From positions 248,001 to 312,000 of the forward strand of contig NZ_JAHUWH010000002.1 in the NCBI RefSeq assembly GCF_019219095.1: a stretch of 64,000 nt of DNA, written 5' to 3'. This stretch comes from Acidovorax sp. sic0104 (GTDB lineage: Bacteria > Pseudomonadota > Gammaproteobacteria > Burkholderiales > Burkholderiaceae_C). A program made the translations under genes and the position numbers. Of the stretch, positions 48,389 through 56,179 are shown piece after piece. Numbering within the stretch: the first letter of the stretch is position 1; every line of letters starts with the position of its first letter. The notes below the pieces were generated by a model. The model did no database searches and was not told the origin of the DNA. It saw only the letters and a program-made list of their open reading frames with translations.

Positions 48389-49152
48389 CAGATCGCCGAC
48401 TCCTCGTCCGAGGTTCTGGCCGCAGGCGTGGCCTTGCCCCGATCCGTGTCGCTGGTCTCGAACTTGCCATCGTCTTCCTCGGAAGGCACCTCATCCCCCT
48501 CTTCCAGCCCCAGGTCAAAGGCGCGCGCCTTGGCGCGCAGCACCAGCAGCATCTCGATGAACAGGTCTCGGCATTCGTAGCGCAGCAGCCAGGCCATCTG
48601 CATCCAGTCGCGGTCGGCCACCTCGTCCTGGTCGACGCGGGGCTGAACATAGCCAGAAGCCAGCAGCTCATCGTCGCTCAGCGTGGGGCCATAGTCTTCC
48701 ACTGCGTCGAATGTGCCCGTGCGGGCAAAGGCCTCGATGCGGCTCCACTTCTCGGCGAAGTAGTTGGCCAGCGCCTCGGCGCCGCCTTCCAGGTCGCCGA
48801 TGGCGGTGAGAAATTCGACCGGGTCCGCGTCGTCGCGAAAGACCACCGCGTTGACCATGTTGCGCAGGTGCGTGTGGGTGAGGTCCTTGTACTGCTTTTC
48901 CAGCACCATCGCGCGCGCGAACTGCTCGGGCGTGACCAGCATGTTCACCACCGACGCCTTGGAGTCGTCGTACTCGCGCATCACGGCCAGGATGTCCTTG
49001 GGCGCGAGCTGGTCGAGCACCACCATCAGCGCGCCATCGCCGTCGCTGTCCGCCAGCTCGGCCAATGCCGACTCGGCGCCGACGATGTCGCCCGCCGCAA
49101 TCAGGCTGGTGGTCTTGGTGATCAGGGCCAGGTGGGTGTTGTTGCTGCTCAT
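48388..49152 (-). CDS. Unknown acidic protein of the J-domain operon
   Basis: 254 aa. Mostly helical (SLIAAGDIVGAESALAELAD, AVMREYDDSKASVVNMLV, LRNMVNAVVFRDDADPVEFL), ending in an acidic low-complexity tail of about 40 residues (LEEGDEVPSEEDDGKFETSD). No signal peptide. The first 60 residues resemble helical-repeat or magnesium-transporter-intracellular-domain folds (DILAVM...), but I do not assign a family. Third gene of the operon. Confidence 0.78.
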   Translation of the reverse strand: MSSNNTHLALITKTTSLIAAGDIVGAESALAELADSDGDGALMVVLDQLAPKDILAVMREYDDSKASVVNMLVTPEQFARAMVLEKQYKDLTHTHLRNMVNAVVFRDDADPVEFLTAIGDLEGGAEALANYFAEKWSRIEAFARTGTFDAVEDYGPTLSDDELLASGYVQPRVDQDEVADRDWMQMAWLLRYECRDLFIEMLLVLRAKARAFDLGLEEGDEVPSEEDDGKFETSDTDRGKATPAARTSDEESAI

Positions 49153-49196
49153 GCGGTTTCCTCAAGTTGTTGCTGCGCTGCGCGCAGACCGTAATG

Positions 49197-49297
49197 ACTG
49201 GCGCGCTTTCATCGCCAGCGCCACCGTGGATCCGGCTTGGCCGGTCCACCGCAGGCGTCCCCCTCGGGGGACGGCGCGAAGCGCCACAGGGGGGCTA
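49197..49297 (-). repeat. About 100-bp palindromic repeat, copy A
   Basis: Contains GGCGCGC...CGCCAG, GGCTTGGCC, TCCCCCTCGGGGGA and GGCGCGAAGCGCC palindromes, ending in CTAGCCCCCC read on the minus strand. It shares order and most bases with copy B (61496-61600). The TAG stop codon of the upstream gene is the first triplet of the element. Confidence 0.75.
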
Positions 49298-49864
49298 GTC
49301 CTTCCGATCAAAGCCCACGTCAGCCAGCCAGTTGGAGCTGGCTTCATCCCGCGTGCGACTGTTTTGAGGGTCTGCCGCGTCGTCCGCGCTCAGGGCGCTG
49401 AAATCGTCATCGTGCTCAGCGGCGTCTTCACCGTCGTCGTCGCCCTCCGCCTCCGCGTGGGCGGCGGGTGCCATGCGTGCGTGCTGCAGCATGTATTCCA
49501 GCCCGGCGGCCACCGCCAGGAATCGCGCGCCCTGCGGCTCCCGCAACACCGTCTGCGCCAGGCTCTGCGCCCAGGGCTCGAGCGTGACGGCATGGGTCAG
49601 GCTGTGCCAGTCGGGCAGCTCATCCTGCGGCAATCCCAGAACGTGTTCCACCGCAGCAGGCTTGGCGAATCGAAAGCCCTGGTGAAAGGCCACGGCCACC
49701 ATCTCGGGCGCCAGCTCCATCATCTGCACCAGGAAGGCAATCTCGTTGCGCTTTTCGGCCAGCCGCTTGCGCAGCACGTCCTTGCCTTCCGAATCGGATA
49801 CCAGGTCGTCCAGCTCGGCCTGGTAGGCCGAGCGCAGGTCATAAAAATAGGGGGAGAGTTTCAC
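49295..49864 (-). CDS. Unknown protein with acidic tail, second gene of the J-domain operon
   Basis: 189 aa, GTG start. The start is set by a four-base GTGA overlap with the stop codon of the J-domain gene. The first 120 residues are helical (SPYFYDLRSAYQAELDDLV, NEIAFLVQMMELAPEMVAVA). The tail (about 135-175) is strongly acidic (EGDDDGEDAAEHDDDFSAL). It ends at the TAG supplied by repeat copy A. No family recognised. Confidence 0.75.
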   Translation of the reverse strand: MKLSPYFYDLRSAYQAELDDLVSDSEGKDVLRKRLAEKRNEIAFLVQMMELAPEMVAVAFHQGFRFAKPAAVEHVLGLPQDELPDWHSLTHAVTLEPWAQSLAQTVLREPQGARFLAVAAGLEYMLQHARMAPAAHAEAEGDDDGEDAAEHDDDFSALSADDAADPQNSRTRDEASSNWLADVGFDRKD

Positions 49865-50169
49865 TGGGCAGAAGAAGACTTGAAGGAGGATCGAAGAATG
49901 TCCGTGGCGTAGGTCTGCCAGATTTCCTGCGCTGTCTGCAGCGGGTCGTCCAGCAGGTTGCGGCGGCGGTTGTCGTCGTAGGCCTGCCGCGCCGCCTCGT
50001 CCGACAGCACGTCGTACGCTTTTTGCACCGCCTGGAATCGCTGCGCGGCATCGGGCGCGTCGTTGCGATCCGGATGGAAGAACGCCGCCTTCTGGCGGTA
50101 GGCTTTCTTGATGTCGGCCAATGTTGCGTTGGCCGCCAGCCCAAGGGCTGCGTAGTGGTCTGCGTTCAT
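49861..50169 (-). CDS. J-domain (DnaJ-like) protein
   Basis: 102 aa. A J domain occupies residues 1-65: DHYAALGLAANATLADIKKA, then the HPD motif in FFHPDRNDAP, and KAYDVLSDEAARQAYD. No Gly/Phe region, zinc finger or substrate-binding domain, so it is a J-only co-chaperone that would stimulate an Hsp70. Start at MNADHYAAL; a further 11 codons upstream are open. First gene of a four-gene operon with three unknown proteins. Confidence 0.88.
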   Translation of the reverse strand: MNADHYAALGLAANATLADIKKAYRQKAAFFHPDRNDAPDAAQRFQAVQKAYDVLSDEAARQAYDDNRRRNLLDDPLQTAQEIWQTYATDILRSSFKSSSAQ

Positions 50170-50256
50170 GGACAAAAAAAGTTGGGCAGATGCCGTGGCC
50201 ATTCGCGCAAGCCGTACGCAGCAAAGTGCCGGCCGGCGTTGCGCAGCAAAGCGTTG

Positions 50257-50970
50257 TCAGCCGCCCAGGCTCACGAACACGTTCTGCACGTCGTCGTTGG
50301 CGTCGATGGCGGCCAGGAAGGTTTCGACCTCTTCGAGCTGCTCGGCGCTCAGGTTGGCGGGGTTCACCGGGTTCTTGGGCTTGTAGCCGAGCTTGGCCGA
50401 CAGCACGGTGAAGCCCTGGGCCGGCAGCGCGCGGCTCACCAGGTCCAGGTCGGTCGGGTCGGTCCAGAAGGTGGTGGTGCCCTCTTCGTCACCGGCCTCG
50501 AAGTCCTGCGCGCCCGCCTCAATGGCTGCGAGCTCGGGGTCGGCATCGGCGTTGGCGGGCTCGGCTTCGATCATGCCCACGTGGTTGAAGTCCCAGGCGA
50601 CCGAGCCCGAGGTGCCGAGCTGGCCCTTGCGAAACAGCACGCGCATTTCGGGCGCGGTGCGGTTGACGTTGTCCGTCAGGCATTCGACCATCACGGCCAC
50701 CTGGTGGGGCGCAAAGCCTTCGTAGATCACGCGCTCGTAGTTGATGGCATCGGCACCTGTGCCGGAACCCTTCTTGATGGCACGCTCCAGCGTGTCCTTG
50801 GGCATGGAGGCCTTGCGGGCCTGCTCCACCACAAGGCGCAGGCGGGAGTTACTGGCCGGGTCGGCGCCGCCGCGCGCGGCCACGGTGATTTCCTTGACCA
50901 GCTTGCCAAACAGCTTGCCCTTGGCATCGGCGACCAACGCCTTGCCCTTTGCCTTCCACTGCGCGCCCAT
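50257..50970 (-). CDS. yebC: YebC/PmpR-family regulatory protein
   Basis: 237 aa. Family motifs: [27 protein letters not shown] at the N-terminus (here spanning residues 2-28), [28 protein letters not shown] and [17 protein letters not shown]. The C-terminal [17 protein letters not shown] is also present. YebC homologues are described as DNA-binding regulators and, more recently, as translation factors. Start at MGAQWK. Confidence 0.95.
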   Translation of the reverse strand: MGAQWKAKGKALVADAKGKLFGKLVKEITVAARGGADPASNSRLRLVVEQARKASMPKDTLERAIKKGSGTGADAINYERVIYEGFAPHQVAVMVECLTDNVNRTAPEMRVLFRKGQLGTSGSVAWDFNHVGMIEAEPANADADPELAAIEAGAQDFEAGDEEGTTTFWTDPTDLDLVSRALPAQGFTVLSAKLGYKPKNPVNPANLSAEQLEEVETFLAAIDANDDVQNVFVSLGG

Positions 50971-51211
50971 GATGGACCTCTTTTCCTTGGTGTGTGTTGC
51001 GGCGCGCCGGGCGCCATAGAGGGGCGGCTCACCCCCACGGCGCAGGAAAACGGCCCTCGAAAAAGCCCCTGCGGTGAACTGAACCGAACCCTCTAGGGTA
51101 CCACTGCGGCCACCGTTGCCTCTGCGCCACGCGGCCAGACCCTGCTGCACACCAGGAAAGGTAACCTCGGCCCCTGCGGCCGGTCCCTTTCCTTTTCACT
51201 CCGGAATCCTG

Positions 51212-52441
51212 ATGCTCAATACCCTGTGGCTGGGCTTTTTTCTGACGGCGGCCGTGGCCGCGCTCACGCAATGGCTGGTGGGTGGCAATGCGCAGATCTT
51301 CGCGGCCATGGTGGAGGCCCTGTTCGCCATGGCCCGGCTGTCGGTTGAGGTGATGGTGCTGCTGTTCGGCACGCTCACGCTGTGGCTGGGGTTTCTGCGC
51401 ATTGCCGAGAAGGCCGGCATCGTCGATGCCCTGGCCCGCTGGCTCGCCCCCCTGTTTGCCCGGCTGATGCCCGGCGTGCCCAGCGGCCACCCTGCCCTGG
51501 GCCTGATGACCCTGAACTTCGCCGCCAACGCGCTGGGACTGGACAACGCCGCCACGCCCATGGGCCTCAAGGCCATGAAGGCGCTGCAAGAGCTGAACCC
51601 CGAGCCCGAGACCGCCACCAACGCCCAGATCCTGTTCCTGGTGCTCAACGCCTCGTCGCTCACGCTGCTGCCCGTGACCATCTTCATGTACCGCATGCAG
51701 CAGGGAGCGCCCGACCCGACGCTGGTGTTCCTGCCCATCCTGCTGGCCACGTCCGCGTCCACGCTGGTGGGCCTCGTCAGCGTCGCCGTGGTGCAGCGGC
51801 TGCCCCTGTGGAGCCCCGTGGTGCTGGCGTACCTGTTGCCGGTGGCGTTGGCGCTGGGGGGGTTCATGGCGCTGCTGGCCGCGCTGGGCAGCACGGCCCT
51901 GGCACAGCTGTCGTCCTTGCTGGGCAACGTCACGCTGTTCGCACTCATCGTTGCCTTCGTGGCGATAGGCGCCTGGCGCAAGGTGGCGGTGTACGAGGCC
52001 TTCATCGAAGGCGCGCGCGAGGGCTTCGACGTGGCCAAGGGCCTTCTGCCCTACCTCGTGGCCATGCTCTGCGCCGTGGGTGTGTTCCGCGCCTCCGGCG
52101 CCTTGGGCTACGTGCTGGACGGCATCCGCTGGTGCGTGACCGTGCTGGGGGCAGACACCCGCTTCGTCGACGCGCTGCCCACGGCCCTGGTCAAGCCGTT
52201 TTCAGGCAGCGCCGCCCGCGCGATGCTTATCGAGACCATGCAGACCCATGGCGTGGACAGCTTCCCCGCCCTGGCAGCCGCCATCATCCAGGGCAGCACG
52301 GAGACCACCTTCTACGTGCTGGCGGTCTACTTTGGCGCGGTGGGCATACAGCGCGCGCGCCACGCCGTGGGCTGTGCCTTGCTGGCGGAGCTGGCGGGGG
52401 TGGTGGCAGCCATCGCGGTGTGCTACCGGTTCTTCGGGTAG
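51212..52441 (+). CDS. Fused SpmA-SpmB nucleoside-recognition (gate) membrane protein
   Basis: 409 aa multi-pass membrane protein. The N-terminal half (about 1-190) is SpmA-like: LTLWLGFLRIAEKAGIVDALA, NFAANALGLDNAATPMGLKAM. The C-terminal half (about 230-409) is SpmB-like: EGAREGFDVAKGLLPYLVAML, KPFSGSAARAMLIE and IIQGSTETTFYVLAVYFGAVGI. In Bacillus these are separate spore-maturation genes. Here they are one gene in a non-spore-former, so another transport role is likely. Start at MLNTLWLG. Confidence 0.88.
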   Translation: MLNTLWLGFFLTAAVAALTQWLVGGNAQIFAAMVEALFAMARLSVEVMVLLFGTLTLWLGFLRIAEKAGIVDALARWLAPLFARLMPGVPSGHPALGLMTLNFAANALGLDNAATPMGLKAMKALQELNPEPETATNAQILFLVLNASSLTLLPVTIFMYRMQQGAPDPTLVFLPILLATSASTLVGLVSVAVVQRLPLWSPVVLAYLLPVALALGGFMALLAALGSTALAQLSSLLGNVTLFALIVAFVAIGAWRKVAVYEAFIEGAREGFDVAKGLLPYLVAMLCAVGVFRASGALGYVLDGIRWCVTVLGADTRFVDALPTALVKPFSGSAARAMLIETMQTHGVDSFPALAAAIIQGSTETTFYVLAVYFGAVGIQRARHAVGCALLAELAGVVAAIAVCYRFFG

Positions 52442-52540
52442 CGACCCGAAGCGGGCAGTGACGCCGCGCCCGGCCTGCCCAGACAGGCCCGCACAGGCCG
52501 TCAAACGCCCTGGGCGCCGGTTATGGCCGAAAAATGTAGG

Positions 52541-52602
52541 GAAAAACAGCCTCCAGCGCTTTCCCATCAATCGCCAGATGCTATCAAAACCGTAGCACTC
52601 AG
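52541..52602 (-). repeat. Comamonadaceae-type hairpin repeat
   Basis: On the minus strand TGAGTGCTACGGTTTTGATA and GCATCTGGCGA, then GGAAAGCGCTGGAGGCTGTTTTT (split for length). The first triplet is the stop codon of the ZIP gene. The TGCTA...TAGCA arms and trailing T-rich end could also act as a terminator. Confidence 0.7.
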
Positions 52603-53555
52603 CCCAGAGCTGTATCCAGCAGCATCATGATCACGAAGCCCACCATCAGCCCCCCTGTGGCCCAGGCCTCGTGGCCTTTGCGGTGAGACTCGGGAATGAT
52701 CTCGTGGCTGATCACGAACAACATGGCCCCGGCCGCAAACCCCAGGCCCCAGGGCAGCAGGCTGGCCGAATAGCTCACCACGGCGGCGCCCAGCACGGCG
52801 CCCACGGGCTCGACCAGGCCTGACGCCATGCCCAGGCCCACGGCCAGCGAGCGCCTGTAGCCTGCCGCCAGCAGTGCCACGGCCACCACCAGGCCTTCGG
52901 GGACGTCCTGGATGGCAATGCCGGTGGCCAGGGCGCTGGCGCGCAATGCATCGCCGCCCGCGTAGGCCACGCCGATCGCGAGCCCCTCCGGCAGGTTGTG
53001 CAGGCCGATGGCAAAAACGAAAAGCCAGGTACGCCGCAAGGTGCGAGACGCCTGGGCACCCTCCACGCCCTTGATGAAATGCTCGTGGGGCAGGAGGCGC
53101 TCCATCATCAGCAGCACCAGAGCGCCGAGCAGGATGGCCGCCCCAACCGTGCCACCAGCGGCCCAGGCGCTTGCGCCTGCGGCCCGCGCCGCGTGGATGC
53201 CGGGAATGATCAGCGAGAACGAGCAGGCTGCCAGCATCACGCCCGCACCAAAGCCGAACAGCGTGTCCTGCGCCCGCTCGGACAGGCGCTGCGACAACAG
53301 CACCGGCAGCGTCCCCAGCGCGGTGGCCAACGCCGCGGCCGCGCCGCCCCACAAGGCATTGAGCACCACGGGCTGGCCAGCCATCCAGGCCCACAGCTGC
53401 GCTGAAGCGGCCACCACGCCCAGCAGCACGATGCCCAGCCCCAGCCACTGCCGCCAACGCAAGCCGGTGATGCCGCGCGCCCCCCTCAGCTCGCGGGAAG
53501 CTGGCGATTCCACAACGGCTTCAGTCGGTGGCAGGGAAGTGGACGGGGTCTGCAT
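52599..53555 (-). CDS. ZIP-family metal transporter
   Basis: 318 aa with eight transmembrane helices. The metal-pathway motifs are HNLPEGLAIGVAYAGG (helix IV) and IQDVPEGLVVAVALL (helix V). It imports divalent metal such as Zn, Fe or Mn. AGGAG five bases before 53555 supports this start; an ATG at 53636 overlapping the sodA stop (TGATG) is an alternative that adds 27 residues. Third gene of a Fur-box operon with sodA, which makes manganese or iron import plausible. Confidence 0.88.
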   Translation of the reverse strand: MQTPSTSLPPTEAVVESPASRELRGARGITGLRWRQWLGLGIVLLGVVAASAQLWAWMAGQPVVLNALWGGAAAALATALGTLPVLLSQRLSERAQDTLFGFGAGVMLAACSFSLIIPGIHAARAAGASAWAAGGTVGAAILLGALVLLMMERLLPHEHFIKGVEGAQASRTLRRTWLFVFAIGLHNLPEGLAIGVAYAGGDALRASALATGIAIQDVPEGLVVAVALLAAGYRRSLAVGLGMASGLVEPVGAVLGAAVVSYSASLLPWGLGFAAGAMLFVISHEIIPESHRKGHEAWATGGLMVGFVIMMLLDTALG

Positions 53556-53635
53556 GGCGGCTCCTGGGTCGGTCAGGGGGCGGTTTTCAGAGCGTGGATC
53601 GCGGGTGGACGGCGTGGGCGGGCCGGCTGTACTCA

Positions 53636-54259
53636 TCAGGCCCTGGCCAGCGCGTAGCGGCGAGATACCTCGGCCCAGTCCACCACGTTGTAGAACGCAG
53701 CGATGTACTCGGGGCGTCGGTTCTGGTACTGAAGGTAGTAGGCGTGCTCCCACACATCCAGGCCGAGGATGGGTGTATGGCCTGACATGACTCCCGCCAT
53801 GAGCGGGCTGTCCTGGTTGCCCGTGCTCTCCACCACCAGCTGGCCCGCCTTGGTCACGGACAGCCACGCCCAGCCGCTGCCGAAGCGGGTGAGCGCCGCC
53901 TTGGTGAAGGCGTCCTTGAAGGCATCGAAGCCGCCCAGGTCGGTATCGATGGCCCGCGCCAGCTCGCCCTCGGGCTTGCCGCCGCCCTGTGGCGACATCA
54001 CGCTCCAGAACAGGCTGTGGTTGGCGTGCCCGCCACCGTGGTTGCGCACCGCGCCCTGCAGGTTCTCGGGCAGCAGCACCAGCCGCGCCACCAGCCCATC
54101 AATAGGCAGATCCGCGTGCGGCGTACCTTCCAGCGCAGCGTTCAGGTTGTTGATGTACGTCTGGTGATGCTTGGTGTGGTGGATCTCCATCGTGCGGGCA
54201 TCGATGTGGGGCTCCAGTGCGTCGTAGGCGTAGGGCAAGGCAGGCAGGGTATGGGGCAT
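53636..54259 (-). CDS. sodA: Manganese superoxide dismutase
   Basis: 207 aa cytosolic SOD. Metal ligands are H in the N-terminal [11 protein letters not shown] in [10 protein letters not shown], and D and H in [13 protein letters not shown]. The [10 protein letters not shown] and NQDSPLM segments are of the Mn rather than the Fe type. AAGGA stands before the ATG. It is second in an operon with a small helical protein and a ZIP transporter, under an upstream Fur-like box. Confidence 0.94.
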   Translation of the reverse strand: MPHTLPALPYAYDALEPHIDARTMEIHHTKHHQTYINNLNAALEGTPHADLPIDGLVARLVLLPENLQGAVRNHGGGHANHSLFWSVMSPQGGGKPEGELARAIDTDLGGFDAFKDAFTKAALTRFGSGWAWLSVTKAGQLVVESTGNQDSPLMAGVMSGHTPILGLDVWEHAYYLQYQNRRPEYIAAFYNVVDWAEVSRRYALARA

Positions 54260-54343
54260 GGTGTCCTTGGATGGAAAACAGGGTGGAAAACACAACGCAG
54301 AGGCCGCAGCGGTTCAGGCACGGCCCCGGCAGAAAAAGAGGGT

Positions 54344-54835
54344 TCAATGGCGCCCGGAGCCATCGGCCGCGTGGGCCGCAGCCAGGGCCTGCGTGATGGA
54401 CGGGTGGGCGCCATGGGCCTGCACATGGCGCAGCAGTGCGGCATGGGTTTCACGGCTGTGGCGCCAGGCGGCCTGCTGCAGCGCGACGCCATGTCGCGCA
54501 TCGGCCATCAGGCCCAGCAGCACCGCATGGGCGCGGCACAGGACCTGCGTGGAGTCCTCCAGGGCGCCAGCCTGCGCCTGCAGGTCGGCCACGTTGAGGT
54601 GCGACACCACGACGGCGGCAATGCAGTCGTCCTCCCGCCCGGCGGGCGGCGTGTGGTCGAGCAGTTGCAGCGACAGCCCCAGCGCCTGGTGCTGGTAGGC
54701 CATCGCCATGCGCCACTGCCCCAGCTGCTGCGCGGACCGTGCGCGCCGCGCGGCATGCTGCCACCGCGTCAGGGTGACAGGGTCGCGGTGAGGGGATGCG
54801 GATCGGTGGTGGCTGGCGTGCGCGCCGGTGTCCAT
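54344..54835 (-). CDS. Small helical protein linked to sodA (OrfX-like)
   Basis: 163 aa, wholly helical, rich in His and Ala. Helical pairs such as RSAQQLGQWRMAMAYQHQAL and SHLNVADLQAQAGALED resemble tetratricopeptide-type packing. An unnamed small gene also precedes sodA in the Pseudomonas fumC-orfX-sodA operon; equivalence is suggested by position and helicity only. First gene after a Fur-like box. Function unknown. Confidence 0.75.
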   Translation of the reverse strand: MDTGAHASHHRSASPHRDPVTLTRWQHAARRARSAQQLGQWRMAMAYQHQALGLSLQLLDHTPPAGREDDCIAAVVVSHLNVADLQAQAGALEDSTQVLCRAHAVLLGLMADARHGVALQQAAWRHSRETHAALLRHVQAHGAHPSITQALAAAHAADGSGRH

Positions 54836-54891
54836 GGCAATGCTCCTTGGGAAAGCCTTTTGCGGTGGACGAAGGTGGCGTACTCAGGCAT

Positions 54892-54924
54892 ACAAATGAT
54901 ATGCATTCTCATTTGACATGTCCA
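54892..54924 (-). promoter_or_regulatory. Fur box and promoter of the sodA operon
   Basis: ACAAATGATATGCATTCTC (54892-54910) matches 13 of 19 positions of the Fur consensus. On the minus strand, TGGACA (54919-54924), a 17-base spacer and TATCAT (54896-54901) form a strong sigma-70 promoter, each box differing from consensus at one position. The Fur box covers the -10 box, so iron-bound Fur would block the operon. Confidence 0.8.
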
Positions 54925-54993
54925 GCCGACGCGGTTTTCGGTGATGGCGAGCACACGGGCTGGGTGCTTGGCCTGTGAATGGCGCGCCGCGCA

Positions 54994-55057
54994 CTTTGGC
55001 ACTGATTTACGCCCGCTTTGGCGCCAAATTACGCCCCCTTTGGCACGAAAAACCCCC
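54994..55057. repeat. Three tandem 22-base repeats, possible IS21-type end
   Basis: CTTTGGCACTGATTTACGCC begins unit 1 (54994); unit 2 starts at 55016 (CTTTGGCGCCAAATTACGCC) and unit 3 at 55038 (CTTTGGCACG). Spacing is exactly 22. Ends of IS21-family elements carry short repeated transposase sites of this style. No transposase is present, so this would be a remnant; the assignment is tentative. Confidence 0.4.
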
Positions 55058-55123
55058 GCAGAGCCCAGTCCGGACGAAGAAAAGCCCCTCGCAAGGGGCC
55101 TGTGTAAGGTGCCGATCCAGCCG

Positions 55124-55207
55124 TTACCGCTGGCTGTTCAGGTCTTTCCCCGCCGCCAGCCCCGCCTCGTAGACCGCCTGCAACGCCGCCTTCACCCCCC
55201 AAAACCG
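55124..55207 (-). pseudogene. Remnant C-terminus of an unidentified gene
   Basis: Minus-strand frame without a start: 27 codons ending in AVYEAGLAAGKDLNSQR and a TAA. A TAG closes the frame upstream. A terminator hairpin with T-tract (55084-55100) follows 24 bases later, as after a real gene. I do not recognise the protein; it looks like the tail of a gene cut during insertion of the ars block. Confidence 0.45.
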
Positions 55208-55308
55208 CTACTTCGTTGAAGTCCAGGGAATCGCTGTTGCGGGTTACTGCACCTACCGACCGGAGGCAGGGCACGCTGTTTTGAGCCTCCATTCCTGGTC
55301 ATCAATAT

Positions 55309-55332
55309 TTCAATAATCGTTGTATGATTGAA
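55309..55332. promoter_or_regulatory. Candidate ArsR operator
   Basis: Imperfect palindrome TTCAATaAT-N6-ATgATTGAA, 24 bases, three bases before the arsR start. ArsR-family repressors bind such AT-rich palindromes near their own promoter. Confidence 0.65.
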
Positions 55333-55334
55333 TC

Positions 55335-55658
55335 ATGAACGAAACCGCCGTGATTCAAGCCCTTGCTGCCCTTGCCCAAGAACTCCGCCTGCGGGTCTTC
55401 CGCACGCTTGTCGTAGCAGGCCAGGAGGGTCTGACGCCCGGCGCAATCTCCGAGCTGCTGGGCATTGCGCCTAACACCCTGTCATTCCACCTCAAGGAGT
55501 TGGCTCATGCCAACCTGGTGAGCCAGGAGCGCCAGGGCCGCAACCTGGTCTACCGCGCCTCGTACCAAACCATGAACTCCCTGCTGGCTTACATGACCGA
55601 GAACTGCTGCCAGGGGTCTGCCTGCCTCACCGATCAAGCCACCTCCTGCAACTGCTGA
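55335..55658 (+). CDS. arsR: ArsR-family arsenic-responsive repressor
   Basis: 107 aa winged-helix repressor. The recognition helix region is LTPGAISELLGIAPNTLSFH, then LKELAHANLVSQERQGRN as the wing. The cysteines for arsenite binding are at the C-terminus (NCCQGSAC), as in the type with a CCxxxxxC-like site, rather than in the DNA-binding helix of the E. coli type. First gene of the ars operon. Confidence 0.92.
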   Translation: MNETAVIQALAALAQELRLRVFRTLVVAGQEGLTPGAISELLGIAPNTLSFHLKELAHANLVSQERQGRNLVYRASYQTMNSLLAYMTENCCQGSACLTDQATSCNC

Positions 55659-55670
55659 AAGGAAGCCACC

Positions 55671-56168
55671 ATGAAGCGATTCCATGTCCATATGCACGTG
55701 AGCGATCTCGACCAGAGCATCGCGTTCTACTCCAAGCTTTTCGCTGCACAGCCCGCACGCGTCGAGAATGACTATGCAAAGTGGATGCTTGAAGACCCCC
55801 GGGTGAACTTCGCCATCTCCACGCGAGGCGGCAAGCCTGGTTTGGACCATCTCGGGTTTCAGGTGGACGATGCCGACGAGCTGGCTGAACTCAAGGGCCG
55901 CGCTCAGTCTGCCGACATGGCGCTGCTTGATGAAGGGGCGACGACATGCTGCTATGCCCGCAGCGAAAAACACTGGGTGACAGACCCACAGGGCGTGGCT
56001 TGGGAGCACTTCCACACGCTGGGCAGCATCCCCTTGTTCAACGAGGCCCCTGCGGTCGGTTCAGCACATGCGGCAGCCTGCTGCCCGACGGGCAATCCCT
56101 CAGAACCCGAACCCGGAAAAGCCGCCTGCTGCGGGCCCAAGTCCACTGACGCAGCCAAGTGCTGCTGA
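55671..56168 (+). CDS. arsI: ArsI-type C-As lyase (VOC family)
   Basis: 165 aa. HVHMHVSDLDQSIAFYSKLF and GLDHLGFQVDDADELAEL define the VOC fold; ATTCCYARSEKHWVTDPQG holds the vicinal cysteine pair needed to bind trivalent organoarsenicals. ArsI cleaves the carbon-arsenic bond of methylarsenite and similar compounds. The tail (about 120-165) is Cys-rich (AACCPTG, AACCGPK, AAKCC) and may bind arsenic further. Lies 12 bases after arsR. Confidence 0.9.
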   Translation: MKRFHVHMHVSDLDQSIAFYSKLFAAQPARVENDYAKWMLEDPRVNFAISTRGGKPGLDHLGFQVDDADELAELKGRAQSADMALLDEGATTCCYARSEKHWVTDPQGVAWEHFHTLGSIPLFNEAPAVGSAHAAACCPTGNPSEPEPGKAACCGPKSTDAAKCC

Positions 56169-56179
56169 GCGGGGTTCGC

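Larger units (their letters stand above)
54836..55334. other. Region between the sodA and ars operons
   Basis: 499 bases with no intact gene. From left to right it holds the Fur-box promoter, a block of 22-base repeats (54994-55057), a terminator hairpin on the minus strand (GCCCCT/AGGGGC, 55084-55100), a remnant 3' gene end (55124-55207), and the arsR operator. Two pieces are foreign-looking, which marks the left edge of the arsenic island. Confidence 0.6.

Noticed and set aside
51212..52441. Evidence for sporulation
   Set aside because: The SpmA/SpmB-like domains occur widely in non-spore-formers; nothing else here points to spores.
54994..55057. CRISPR-like short regularly spaced repeats
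   Set aside because: Units are directly adjacent with no unique spacers, only about three copies, and no cas gene is in the window.
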